A stretch of 64,000 bases of DNA from Ophiothrix spiculata (taxonomy: Eukaryota; Echinodermata; Ophiuroidea; Amphilepidida; Ophiotrichidae): assembly GCA_000969725.1 (NCBI GenBank), contig JXSR01S002699.1. The stretch is one strand, 5' to 3'. Positions 1-12,142 of this stretch are shown one piece after another. Positions within the stretch are counted from its first letter, which is position 1; the number at the start of each line of letters is the position of its first letter. The notes beneath the pieces were generated by a model. It did no database searches. It worked only from the letters and a program-made list of their open reading frames with translations, and was not told where the DNA came from. Position numbers and translations under genes: made by a program.

Positions 1-37
1 TTAAAATATCTGCTTTTATACGAAGAGTAAGACTTAA

Positions 38-180
38 GACTATGGTCACAATACTTCGTACGAAAAGTTACGGACAGTGTTTAGTCCGTCTAGCTAGTAG
101 AAGTGGGATCACGAGGGCGTCGCTCACAGCCCGTGGTCCTTCTAGACGGACTGTTCCTACGAAGTATTGTGACCATAGTC
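38..180. mobile_element. Short TIR element (MITE), copy A
   Basis: A 143-bp sequence begins GACTATGGTCACAATACTTC and ends with its reverse complement, giving TIRs of about 23 bp. The interior is slightly richer in GC than its surroundings. The same element sits at the matching place in copy B (48,613-48,741), so it inserted before the copies separated. It has no coding capacity; the superfamily is unknown. Confidence 0.75.
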
Positions 181-656
181 TCATAATTCAAACAGGAATG
201 TAACACTCTACGCAACATTTTAAGCCCAGGTTTATGACTTTTAACATAGCATGATATCATTGTCTGTCTGTTATAAAAGACAAAACAGCTCATTGAATGC
301 ATGAGTTCGTACTACAAAAAAGGCCGACCATGCTAATGAACTCTGAATGTATGTTATTTTGTCACATCACAACAGATGCTGCTACATTTTTTACAAAGAT
401 GACCTCACGAGGTATCTTCAATAATAGACTGCAGGAATTTCATATCGTACCATTCTATACTCGTGTCATAACAAATTATGCGCATTTGTAAGCAAATTAT
501 ATTGTTACGTTACATTGGCCATATGTCCAATGTTAAAGACCTCTTATCCACCGTCTGAGTGATGGATACTACAAAAGGACACAATATGCTACCAAAGAAA
601 AGTACATGTACACATTGAAAAGGGTATTCTGTGATATGATTAAGGTAAATATTAAA

Positions 657-1285
657 CGGTGATTCCAAAGTAACGTTTGTGACCGAAAAATTTGAGAATT
701 TCATTTTCAAATGGCCACAGAACCTAGCATAAACATTATATCAACGAGTTTGTTGTTGATAATGGTGCTCACTGGTGGGATCAAGACATACAGGTGTTTA
801 AAGATTAAAATAATTGCCAAAATACTGAATGAAGTTCATGTAACGTTCGATAACGTTTGTGACCTCGCACGGAAATGGTTTATTGCTCCAAATGACTTCA
901 AAGTAAAAGTTCTCTGACATGTTAGCGAATTTTTTATTGCGCTTTTCACAGATGATTGGTAACATATTTACAAATAGTTCATAAAAGTGGTAGGAAATTC
1001 TATCGTCAGGATTTCTTTTAATGCGATGTTTTGTTTAGTAACGTCTGGTAACATTTGTGACATTTTGGTGTAACTTTTTGGTAACGTTTGCGACATTTTT
1101 GAATGAAAACATGTGCTCATTCATGCACGGGTAGAAAAAATTCAAAATTTCTGATTAATAAATACTGTTCGCGTACCGAGTAACAAACGTATGACTTAAA
1201 AACTGCTCATATGGTCGAAAAAAAAAGCTTATATTTTGCTCTAAATCAAAAACGGTTTTGTTTTCACTGGAATGAGCCAAATATA
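657..1285. mobile_element. Copy-A-only insertion with repeated GTAACGTTTGTGAC motif
   Basis: About 630 bp here are missing from copy B, where the flanks join directly near 49,470. The possible duplicated target is AAATAT. The interior has a reiterated motif close to GTAACGTTTGTGAC at about 670, 850, 1,047 and 1,081, with shorter GTAACGT forms at 840 and 1,038. No convincing long TIR and no coding region is visible. A nonautonomous transposon is the likeliest explanation. Confidence 0.5.
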
Positions 1286-1779
1286 TCTTTAGTCCGTAAA
1301 CGTATTCTTATTACACCCGAGAAAATGCAACTTCATCATTGAAATGTTAGTTTTATGTCGAAGCAATTCGTTTGTATATGACTGTGTACAAATTGTTAAT
1401 GTATTATTAAAAAACACAACTTTTATAATTAAGTGTAACGTTGATTTTCTTTTTCATTTTCTTCTTCTGTTTTATGCCTACATATCATAACTAGACAATT
1501 TTATGTTCACTTTCCCAGTTCATCTTTCAATGCATGCATTGATTGAACCAATAATTGAACAATATGATGTTGACAATAGCTGGGAAATAGAGAATGGGAA
1601 GTGAAAAGTGCGCCGACTCCGGTGCGGTTTTTTGCTACAATAAGCAGCTGATTATTGTATTAAATCTACCCTTTTTATGAGACCTATTTATTTATTAATT
1701 TCTTTTGTTTCGTTCTAATGTGATATCTGTCAATTAAACTTGTTTACGACATTTCCTCTCGTATATGATTGGCGAGTAT

Positions 1780-2250
1780 ACATAACATAATTTTTAACAT
1801 AACATAATATTTTTCTTTCCACAATTGCAATAAGACAGTATACATCAAGAAAATACACATATCATTTAAACAATAATGTGGAGGAGTACTGGAAAATAAG
1901 CCGAAGGCCTGTCTAGTTCGAGACTCCTTTGAAAGTTGTTAAAATCTTAAAATTTACATAAACAATTTAATCAAATGCAAATAAATGATTTTAGTATTGA
2001 GAAACAAGATATTTCTTGTAATTACTTTTGAAACATTTAACATTATCAGAATGTTTAATTCTATCAGAAATATGATTCCATACTTCCACTCCATGATAAG
2101 AAATTGAGTTCTTACCAAATTCAAGTTTATTATTAGGGTATTTAAAGTTACTGGCAAATCTAGTATTATAGTTATGAGTATCTGCATTGGTTATAAACAT
2201 TAGGTTAAAAGTTAAAGGTAAGAGATTATTACTGTATTTATACATAAATG
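1780..2250 (-). mobile_element. 5'-truncated L2/CR1-like LINE, 3' end only
   Basis: On the minus strand an 84-residue open frame (2,245 to 1,991) looks like the extreme C-terminus of a CR1/L2/jockey-group reverse transcriptase: YNTR at residues 26-29 and GVEVWNHIS at about 53-61, the usual 'x-V-W-N' segment near the end of such proteins. The reverse-transcriptase core and endonuclease are absent. The 3' UTR contains a GGCCTTCGG motif inside a potential stem (GGAGT/ACTCC), like that of the larger LINE at 9.9-12.2 kb, and the 3' end runs into ATAACATA-type simple repeats. The insertion is absent from copy B. Confidence 0.72.
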
Positions 2251-2295
2251 AACCAATAATACATTATTACGTCTCTATCATGTCTATTACACTAT

Positions 2296-2500
2296 GCCTG
2301 TTCAAGTTTGTCGTAAGTTATCTCATTAAAGGACAAAGGATTTCGTAAACTAAATCGTAAATGACAAGAGAAGAGGCCTGTCAATCAAAGTATAGTATAG
2401 GCTATTGTGTTCGACGAAAGAAAAAATCTCTAGGCGTCTTAGTAGTTACATATTGAATAAAAAAGTAATTGGTTAACAAAATATTTTACAAAATGCATGG
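2296..2500 (+). repeat. Dispersed repeat, inverted partner of 20,383-20,694
   Basis: The reverse complement of this stretch matches 20,383-20,694 with indels. Strong anchors are GCCTGTTCAAGTTTGTCGTA at the left and GGTTAACAAAATATTTTAC at the right. It is absent from copy B and has no coding capacity. The two copies probably belong to a mobile element family of unknown type. Confidence 0.7.
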
Positions 2501-3432
2501 ACTAAGAGGAGTATTTGGTGAAAATGTTAAGTGATTTACAACACCAATTATCCGTTATTAATTAGAAAATGCATTGGAATTATATTACTAGATTATAAGA
2601 TAACAAAGACTGGTTACACAAAATATTTGGTAGCTCATAAAGAACTATAATCAGACCCTAACAGAGATGACACCGGAGCTCATGGCCCCAATTTACGTAA
2701 CGTGTAATGTAACCAGCGACTAATAAGAAATAGAAATAAAATGAGCTATGAAGTATATGGGGATAAAGTGTCTGGGGCTGGTACAACTTTCTTCCATTGG
2801 CTGGGAATACGAGTTTCACGGCCCTGCGAAAAGCTAAAGTGACAAATTAAAGGACCTGCTATTTTGGCAACAGTGACCAGCTCCGTCATCAAGCCAAAGT
2901 TTCAATTCTTTTATATGTCTTTAACATTTCACACAACCTATAAGGGCGCACTACACTAAATAACTAGCATTCGCAATCCGGCATTTTCGCAATCCTGCAT
3001 TTCTAAAATCGGCAAAATTGATTGCCCTTCTAAAATGAGGACTTCAAACCGTATGGAAGGGCAATATGTTTGGTCAATATTTTTTCTAATTATAAAGTTA
3101 GGTTTATTTAAAGATGCTCTGATGTCATTTTTGATCTCCAGATTACTTTGGTAAAATTTAAAGGGTTTTCCTTAATTTACGCTCGATTCTGGTAATACCA
3201 AATTCGGCTTCCAGTGATAGGGGGCGTTATTACTTAAGCGTCCAGTATCTTGACATTTTTGCCTTGATGGTGTTCTTTTATCATCATTTTGTGTTAGAAG
3301 AGATCATAATCATCTGAAAAAAGGCAGTGTTGAAGCAACCAGTTGCTTTATTATTGAGTTTTCGGGTGTTTTTACGGAACCCATTTTGTACAATAAGTCA
3401 ATGGGAAGCTATTTTGTGGTATGTCGCCATAA
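2501..3432. other. Copy-A-only sequence, nothing recognised
   Basis: This stretch has no counterpart in copy B, where 50,290-50,590 carries different sequence. I see no coding region, TIR or tandem repeat in it. Confidence 0.5.
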
Positions 3433-5020
3433 TGCGATGTTTGTCATAATCGAGCATAACTTGCGGATAATTAATAAACTATTATACATAAATCTGTAGC
3501 CTGTGCCACAGTCCAAACTAGACAAGTGTTATAAGATCACACCACTCAGTCGAAACTTACCTACACACTACCGACAATCAATCAATCAATCTACTCAGCA
3601 GTGCAAAATCAGTTACTGACGAGCCCTTTCTCCTTTGGCGCTTGCTATAACTCGCTCAATCGCTCGTTGGTCAGTGGATATATTCCGAAGGCCTTTGACA
3701 AAGACGTACAATTTCTGGGACTTATGAAAAATTAGACAAATACGTAAAATGCCCGTACAAATGGTATTATCATCCTCGATAAAACTATCCGCTACAACAA
3801 GATCGAATAGATCAATAAATTCGTCAATCATGTTATCTACCCAATTTGTCACATGCTTGTTGTATGTTTATAAAGATAATCTTACGGTGTATTTCTAATA
3901 TAACCTGTAAGTATAAGTTACCTCTATATAATACATGTATTGAAGACTACTCGTGTCATAACAGATTATATCCCAAGTAAGGTTGTTTTATATATATTTT
4001 ATAAGAGACGTCTGACAACCATCTGTATAATTGACATAGAAGAAACTATACTACTATTAAAGAAAATATGATAATTATACTTCAAAACAGAAATAATTTG
4101 ATATAACGAATGAACTGAAAACAAAATATATTAAATCTTTCTTGGTCTGTATACTGATTCTAATTACTCCCGAGAGACGACGTCTTCATCATTTCAATAT
4201 ATGTAAAATCGTGTCACAACAAATTACGCCTGCATGATGTGTTCATATGCTGACAGTGTAAAAAACTATTTTCAGACGTTCTGAAGAAGAGGAGTCTCCT
4301 TGAAACTATATGTATCAAGGCTTTTGTTTCTTCTTTTGTTTTATTTCAGCTGAAAAAATTGCATATCAAGAATGTTTTAATAGAACCAGACAATTGTATT
4401 TTTACTTTGAATTTTTTTTAAATTCAAACGTCTTTTTCAAAATGTGTCTACGGTGAGGAAAACTAATTTAGTATCATTGATTAATACAATCTCTGTTTTA
4501 CTGACACGTTGTTAGTCACTTTTGCTCGTCTGGTAGACACATATTCCCTGCCTATCCTGCTGTATTGAATGATTTAGCGTCCATAAGGTGTATTGCAATC
4601 AATTTCTTACAGTGTCGTTTTTGTCAAATAGAGGTGTAATGGAACTCTACGGTACAAAGTTGGAATACAGTATGTATACTTAAAACCAGGGTAGTATCTT
4701 TAAATATTGAATATCCTTGCCGCAATGTGCAGAAAGTCAATTACCGTATGTATGTATAGAAAAGCAGTATCTTCTATATCAAACTTATGTTCATTTTCTG
4801 CAATCAATAATCACTATTTTGTGCTTGACAACTTCTTCCACTAAAATTATGGCCACTAAACAAATAATTGTAACTATTTAAAAATTAGTAATCCAATCAT
4901 TCTTAAAGATTTTTTTTTTTGAATCTGCAGGTCAAGACAAACAATTTGAGATGTCATTCACGCAAATCGGACCTTGTTGAAAATTTGACCTCACTTTTGC
5001 CCTCTGTGATCAAGTATCAA

Positions 5021-5264
5021 TATAGAGGCCCTGCATGTGACGTAGAATACCGTAAATATGGCGGATTGCTCAAATGCATTCAATAGAAGTGTTACCATTA
5101 CCACCCACATCAGATTGCTCAATCCATAAAAGTACACCATTATCAGTATAGGTTAATTGAAATATCTTGTTGAATGGACTGCGGTTCGCCATGTTTACGG
5201 GAAAGGTCATCAGTTCAAATCCTTTGTTTGGTACCAATCGATAAAAGCATGCAAGGCCTCTATA
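5021..5264. mobile_element. Palindromic TIR element (MITE), copy A only
   Basis: The element begins TATAGAGGCCCTGCATG and ends with CATGCAAGGCCTCTATA. Inverted similarity continues inward (CCGTAAATATGGCGG near the left, the complement of CCGTAAACATGGCGA near the right), giving TIRs of about 45 bp. Copy B reads straight through the site near 52,457. Its flanks do not show a clean target duplication. Confidence 0.8.
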
Positions 5265-5364
5265 GTGTACAACCAATTAAAGGTGTTCAAAGCAAATGTA
5301 TTATTCGTTAAACGTAAGCCGACACTCCTACTTGTGTATGTCAATGTATGACATTTCCTTTCCT

Positions 5365-6345
5365 ATTCATCATGTTGTCTCCAGAATAATAGCATAGGTG
5401 TTAATTATTACTTCTGAAATGAAATAACGAGCTTACGGCAAGTTGTTTGATTTAGCTGAGCTAAACGTCTCATAAGATTAAGTAAAACAATGCAATACTT
5501 AGCATGTTGAGATTAAACTATACAAACAAAATTATAGCTTCTGTGTAAACAAATGGATTAATGCGTGATACTCAAGCTTGAAACGCACTTTTTAAAATTT
5601 ATCCAGAGGTCACGTGAGCAGAAACACCACAAGGTGGGCCAACCCACCCCGAGGGCTAACTTGCCCCATCCTCCCCTACTTCAGGTCGGAAAATTTGGCT
5701 GAAATCTTATTTTGGGTGAAAATTAGCAAAAAAACCTGAAAAAATGAGTTCTAAATGTCGGATTTTCATCAACTATCTTGATAACAAATAAAGGAAATGG
5801 TAATTCTAACATGTCCTGTAAGTTTGTGCTTCATAATTATCATGAAGACATTTTTCAAAATGCTGACTTTTCTATGAAGGGGTGGTTATATACAGCCCCT
5901 ACCCACGGACTTTGAGGGCTTAGATACCCGTGGTTACTTTGTTTTGGGGCAATCGGCGACAATCTATTAGGATGGGGTAGGTGGACGAGGGTTAACTTGG
6001 CCAAATAAGAGTGTTCAAAGAAAAATGTTTCAATCTGAACAAGCTGATACAAGAGTCAATATTCAAGCCTGTATTTGTGAAAAGTGTACACCATCACCGC
6101 GTTCTTGAATGACGTAGCATGTAGTGCTATAATCTGCCAGCGTATCATCCCCCCTTCATCATCTTGTCTCTAAGATAATAGCATAGGTGTAAATTATTAC
6201 TTCTGACTTGAATGAACGTGCCTATGGCGTGTTGTTTGATTTCGATTAGGCTCAACGCCTCATAAGACCATAATGTGCTTAGTGAGATTAGATGAATAAT
6301 ACAAACACAATTATTATTTTCACTGCAAAAGGATTGATTATTCGA
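5365..6345 (+). repeat. Old tandem duplication, period about 790 bp
   Basis: The segment 5,365-5,570 recurs in diverged form at 6,157-6,345 in direct orientation. Anchors are AATAGCATAGGTGTTAATTA and GTTGTTTGATTT. Both copies occur in copy B as well (52,571-52,760 and 53,355-53,545), so this duplication predates the A/B split. Confidence 0.8.
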
Positions 6346-6615
6346 CTCAATGTAATTAATTTAAGGTAGGAATTCATTTTTTCTGGAAAATTGTCAAGAG
6401 TGTTTCTGTTTTCATTCCCCCCCCCCCCATAATGTTATGCTTCTTTGAAGAATAATTCAATTCATTGGGTGGGTAGCATGTGTAAACAAATGTGCTCTTT
6501 TCATTGCAAATATATGGTAAGGTCCATCTGAATTCTGAAATTTCAAAGTTTCTAGTTCAGAGCGTGTTTCTTACCTTCCCAGCGTTTAAAATACCGATAA
6601 TTGTATGACGCTTAA

Positions 6616-6638
6616 TGATGATGATGATGATGATGATT
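6616..6638 (+). repeat. (ATG)n microsatellite
   Basis: There are about seven uninterrupted ATG/GAT units. The matching place in copy B (around 53,806-53,821) has fewer units. Confidence 0.85.
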
Positions 6639-8099
6639 TAAAATATCTAAATGATGTGCATAGTGAAACTAACCCTAACCCGCCCCAGGTCAACAGAATC
6701 AAACAAGGAAAAAATCAAGATGTTCGTCCAAATACGTCTTAGACGGGGATATATATGGGCACGAAATGGCTGCCATGACAGGCCATACTCGGTGGCTTGC
6801 CATTGGTGGACATTAATTGAGATGCGACAGGTCGGTGGTTCAAATCTTAGGGGAAACTGGGAAATATTTGTATGACGTATTCGGATAGTTTTAAGCGTTT
6901 GGAAGTTAGTGTTATAACAAATGATGAATTTACAAACAAAATTATATACTTAATTATTTTTTTCTTGTTCTTAAGGTAGATGTTTTTCAATGTCCACATA
7001 ACAACATGGTCATCAAAATACGTACTGACGTAAATGTGTACAGGGAATTTTAGAAGTTGCTCATTCCGAGGACTTTAGTTCATTTTATTACTGCCAACTA
7101 AATTTGCATTCATACCATTTTATTGCGTATGTGTTACTTGAGATCCTCATATGGAGACGTTTTAACTATAATGGCATCTGATGTACAGCTAACTCAGATG
7201 ATTCATTGACTAAACAGAAAACTGGTCGGAATGCACCTACATTAATCTTCTTCAGCTCGTGTATCAATATTAAAGTGTGTGAAATATAGTACGGGGTATT
7301 GATGGGTCCTTTATATATAGACATGCCAGGGCTTATCACGTGGCATTTGACCGAAATCACGATTTTGTGAAAAGAGACTTCAATATCTATCAATATCTAT
7401 CCAATCTGACATGAACTTTTCTCAAAAGTACCTTAGAAAGATAAAACTGGCAACATTTTGATTCTCTTATAGATAAAATGCCAATCAAACGTGAAAGTGA
7501 TTTCGCCTGTATTCCTTTATCGCATTAAATATTGATGATTGAGGTTGTATTAATTGCCACGGCAAATAAATCATAATAAAAGGTTCGAAAAAACAACCGA
7601 AATAAATGAATACATATCTGCATATGTAATGAAGAAATAAATAAATATACATTATACTTTTCAACCTAGTTTTGCAGTAAATAAAGTACAGTGATCTCTA
7701 CGCTATATGGAACTTTAAACAAGTCTATTCAACAGTATATGTATGGAATTTAACATGTCTGTTCAATTGTTTTCATGAGTTCAATCAATTTTATTTTTAC
7801 ATTCATAACATGAAGATTAATTAAAAAAAAAATTGAGGCTGTAAAAAAGCGTGTGCGTATGCCTTGGTCAAAAATGTTTTGAAAATTGAAGATCAAAATA
7901 AAAACAAGAGAAGGCAAAATGTGTTATTATGTAATCTCTTTTCTTGAAAATTTGGGAAATCAAGAATGTATTCGGCTTTTTAAATAGAGTGGACAGTAGA
8001 AGTGTTAAGGATTTTTTTTCATCAAGTTCCTTGTATAAAATATTAACATGGTTTAATAAACAAGTACTAATAAAACATAATGTCGTGGGTTTTTTCTTG

Positions 8100-9420
8100 A
8101 ACACGTTCTATTGCATTGTACTTAAAGTTTGCATTGTACCAGGTGTCCCAAAATATGGTTACATGTAGAAAAATGATTGTTTGCAAAAAGTCTAGCACTT
8201 GGATAATTCAATCTTAGCATACCTCCGCTAGATGATTGCAAAATTTAAAAATCACAGCATTATCAATTTTTTAGTTATCAACAAAGATAGATACCTATGT
8301 CAGAAACTTTTTTTTCCCCTCAAAATTAAACAAAATCGGAAGCATGTTCGTTTGATATAATTTTAACACTCGTTCAACCCCATGTGAACTTGATATTGAC
8401 AGACCCAAATTTAGAAACGTGTATGCTTATTATTTTGTTGACTTTTGAACAAATGCGTTTCCGACATAGGTGTCTACCTTTATTGATAACTGAAAAACTA
8501 ACAACGCTCTGATATCAAAAATTTGTACGAGTATGTAGAAAAAGGTTGTAATACAATTTGAGCAAAGTTGTGTTTCTCTAACTTCTATAGTTTTAGCATT
8601 CGACCATATTTCTACATGTATTCATTTTGGGACACTTGGTATATTTAGTGCAATTTTGTAACGACAAATCTTAAAAAGATGCTTCATTTATTATACATAC
8701 TATTACCAGATCGCGTTTCTTGACTTTAGGTACATTATGTGTACTGATTTATAGATATCGAGCAAGTTTGAAAGTTATGATAGTTTATACGTTACTGTCG
8801 GTCAAGGACGTATTGTGACTCGTATATGTTGCTCCTTCAGTCTGAGGGTAACTTCCTTGATACCACAAATGAAGTAGTAGGACTTTTACTGGAGCCTTCT
8901 TGAATTCATGTTATTTAAGTACATGTATATGATACTATCATTTAGGTAGAGTACCTGTCTCATCTGAAATCCCGGAAACGTATTGTTAAAAACAACCCAC
9001 CTAAATCTATTGACTTTGTTTCTTATGCTTTGATATCTACGTAATTTTAATAAATATCATATTTATTGGTTATTTGATTTAAAACTCCATGTATATGATG
9101 TAACGATTCTGATTTATATTGATTTTGATACGCCGTAGATTTTTAAAAATTGCATAAGCATTTGGCATTCGGAAGACTGTTGAATCTATCTTACGGCGTT
9201 AATTTGTTATATATATCATAAATTCATTCTTAGAACTGTTTGATTTATATAGCGAATGACAGTATCATCCCGTCACGAATAACATATCTTTAGGTGCTTC
9301 CTCGCTCATAAAGCATATATTGAAACTGATTTATCAACACGCTCTCATAATGATTTATCTCTTAGCTATTTATTGATGATAACGTCAAGTAAGAATTAGT
9401 ATTGGATTATGCTTTTAAAT
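8100..9420 (+). repeat. Ancient repeat module, copy 1
   Basis: Leaving out the insertion at 8,137-8,641, this is diverged but collinear with 14,870-15,900 in direct orientation. Anchors run in order: AAGTTTGCATTGTA, a CTATTACCAGATCGCGTTTC-like stretch, GAGCAAGTTTGAAAG, a GGAAACGTATTGTTAA-like stretch and CCCGTCACGAATAACATATC. Both modules have counterparts in copy B (55,190-55,990 and 57,345-58,880). No conserved open frame accounts for the similarity. Confidence 0.72.
8137..8641. mobile_element. Mariner-like palindromic MITE with TA target, copy A only
   Basis: The ends are TACCAGGTGTCCCAAAAT and its near-complement ATTTTGGGACACTTGGTA, and inverted similarity continues inward for much of the length, including a second inverted pair around GATACCTATGTCAGAAAC. 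Both termini start with TA, and copy B has an unoccupied site near 55,222. Tc1/mariner elements duplicate TA and often begin CCAGG, so a nonautonomous mariner relative fits. It encodes no transposase. Confidence 0.82.
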
Positions 9421-10183
9421 TTAGATGTTATAAAGGATCTTAAACAAGTCATATTTTCTGCAATTACATCATAAATAGAAAACAAAGGTTTGCCAAAAAT
9501 CTATGTCTTATGTCACTATATAGTATTTTAGTAATGTTACAATTATCAGAGGATCAATATGACTACTCTGTTTGGTGATAAGGTGACATTCATTTTGTAA
9601 ATGAAATTCCCAAATACTTTATCAATATTTATATAATTTTTTTTCTTCACTTTGAAGAGTAAGTAATTCACATGATTCAGTTTGGAAAAATCATTTTCAT
9701 TGGATTTATTTTAGACGATTTAAAACATAACTGCATAAGGGGGTACCATGGTACCGAACATTTTTTTTTTCGGTTCTCGCATTTTAACGCCGCAATTTTT
9801 CGGGCTCTTAATTTTGTAATTGCCTTAATAGCAGTTGCGCTTCTTTTGGTTTCGTTTTTGGCTAATTAGCAAAAATTAGCATATGGGGTGCGAAAAAATT
9901 GATTTGCCCGTAAAATCATCTGGAGATTTCAGATTCAGATTCAGATTCAAATTTATTCCAATATCAAACAAATAATATACATATTAAACACATAAGATAA
10001 AACACACTGATATTGAGGACATAATCGGAAGGCCAAGGAGTCCTGAATTGATTATGCCCAATATAACAAAGTTACACATAAAAGAAAACGAAATTAACAC
10101 AAGACAATGCCCAAAAACATAGGTTATAATATAAAAGTGATTTCAACGAATAAATGATCTTATTACAAAAATGTCCAAAATAT

Positions 10184-11206
10184 TTAACAATAACTCGAAA
10201 GAAAGTTGGATTTTAATTTGTTTTTAAAAATGTTAGTATTCTTTGATTGCTTAATTGTCTTTTCGAGTGAGTTCCAAAGCGAAGGGCCGCAATTTCTAAT
10301 AGCTTGGTTTGAAAATGCCTTCTTTGTTTTGTTTATAACGTAATCCTGGGCATTTCTTGTTGCATATTTGTGGTTTTCTGCATGCTTAATGAAATATGGC
10401 TTAAATAAAGTCGGTAGTTCATCTGTATGATGCTTATACATAAAAGTGGCAAGATTTAGTCGATAGGTGTCAAATACATTGAGAATCTCATAGTTTGAAA
10501 ACAGAGGGGCAGTGTGGCTTCTGTAGTGGCTATTTGATACAGTCCTCATAGCCCACTTTTGTAATTTCAGTATTTTATCCAAGTATTTTTTATTTGCACT
10601 ACCCCAAATTAAAATTCCGTAGTTGATATAGGGTAATATTAATGAACAATATAGTGTATATAATATATTTATCGGTAGGTAATGTTTGAGTTTGGTCATC
10701 ATACCAATATTTCTTGAAATGGTCTTTGTAATAGCATCAATATGATTTTTCCATGTTAAGTTTTCATCTATTGTGACTCCAAGAAATTTAGTAAAACATA
10801 CTCTGTTTAGTTCTTTATCGTCAAGTATGACATTAAGAGCTCTTTTTTGGGAATCAACACTATTAAATTGATGGACATTTTCAGTGTTAGTGCTATTTGT
10901 ACCAACAAATTTATTCGTATTATGGGGTGTTCCAAACACCATATAATTTGTTTTACTTGCGTTTACAGATAACTTATTTGCTTTGAACCAATTGCAAATT
11001 TCATTGAGTTCATCATTAATTTTCTGAATTTGTGATTCCAAATCAGGATGAGAAAAAAGGAGCGTTGTATCATCTGCAAACAGAATATGTTGAAGCAAAT
11101 GTGTTGAATTCACAATATCGTTAATATACAGTATGAATAATAGGGGGCCAAGAATTGACCCCTGAGGAACACCACATTTGATATTTTTGTACTCAGAATC
11201 TTTCAT
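10184..11206 (-). pseudogene. LINE reverse transcriptase, C-terminal part
   Basis: The 340-codon frame holds GVPQGS at residues 12-17 and the catalytic FADD at 43-46, followed by the thumb and a C-terminal region ending near the element's 3' UTR. Between this frame and the upstream one (11,207-11,300) the sequence jumps from the LERL block to YGFRGITLDWFK in another frame. The segment carrying the first catalytic aspartate (the F-x-D-x-x-K-A-F-D motif of related LINEs) is therefore missing. An internal deletion and frameshifts make the protein nonfunctional. The long intact frame implies a fairly young insertion. Confidence 0.92.
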
Positions 11207-11410
11207 TTGGTAGCGAACATATTATTTTCTACATTTGAGATTTTGAACCAATCAAGTGTGATGCCCCTAAAACCGTAGTGATGTCATGCATCTGTTGAAA
11301 ACCAAGCGTTCTAAAATTTTAGAAAAGCAAGGTAATACAGATACAGGGCGATAATTAGAGAATAATTCTGTATTTTCTTTTTTATATATAGGAATTACTT
11401 TTGCAATTTT

Positions 11411-12142
11411 TTATTGGTCAGGTACGCAACCAGAGAATAGTGACAGATTGAATATATCTGCTAATGGCTTAGAAATTTCTTTTGAGACTTTTTTCACAAT
11501 ATAGTTCCCTATACCATCATGCCCTGCACTTTTATTTTGGTTAAATTTGGTTATTATTATAATTATTTCTTCTTCTACAATTGGCTTGAAAAAACAGCTT
11601 TTTTGAGAAGGATTGTTTAGATATGTCGAAAATTCTTTGCCAGAATGCTGGATGCTGGAAGCAAGCTTAGGGCCAATGTCTACAAAAAAGTTATTAAATA
11701 AATTAGAAATTTTCATAGGATCAGTGATTGTCACGTTTTCATCGGTCTTAAAGGATTTTTGGAGTTTTCCGGACTTGTTTCTGCCTATTATTTCGTTTAT
11801 TGATTTCCAGGTATTCTTTATATTATTTTTTGAATTCTGAAACTTGTCATAATAGTACTTGCGCTTACATTTTCGTATCAAATTATTTAATTTGTTTCTG
11901 TACGATTTGAATTGTATTGAGTTTTCCTCAGTTGGCTTTGACAGGTACTGTTTATACAACTTATTTTTGACATTGATGCTTTTTAGTATGCCATTAGTTA
12001 GCCAGGGTGATTGGGGAACCTTTTTTCTCTTTATTCTTACTTTTTGCATCGGTATGCATTCATCATACAATTTGCTAAATTGATCAACAAATGAGTTGTA
12101 ATCATCATTGGCATTACTTCCATCTAACACTTCATTCCACAC
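11411..12142 (-). pseudogene. LINE reverse transcriptase, N-terminal part
   Basis: The 243-codon frame starts inside the ORF2-like protein, after the lost endonuclease domain. It contains the SPWLTN segment (residues 45-50) typical of the linker after the endonuclease, a basic stretch RKCKRKYYYDK at about 90-100, and NKSAGHDGI at 203-211, matching the first conserved reverse-transcriptase motif. Just downstream (11,410-11,300) the reading continues as a SNYRPVSVLPCFSKILERL-like segment, the next conserved block, but a stop and frame change follow. The initiating ATG of this frame is not a true start. The copy is dead. Confidence 0.9.

Noticed and set aside
297-491. Paired 64- and 63-codon open frames at 297-491 and 49,119-49,310 as a small conserved gene
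   Set aside because: Both exist only because the DNA is duplicated. Most base differences between them change the amino acid, so there is no sign of selection on a protein.
5637-6003. Possible TTAA-flanked element ending GACGAGGGTTAA at about 5,983
   Set aside because: The right end resembles the element at 61,280, but no convincing left end or empty site exists, since both copies share the stretch.
6651-6875. Open frames around 6,651 and 53,796 sharing KIKMFVQIRLRRGYIWARNG
   Set aside because: The two frames end differently because of indels, and the shared part follows from the duplication.
7166-7393. Paired 75-codon minus-strand frames (7,166-7,393 and 54,292-54,519) as a gene
   Set aside because: About ten residue changes and few silent ones in 75 codons, no recognisable motif, and no splice context.
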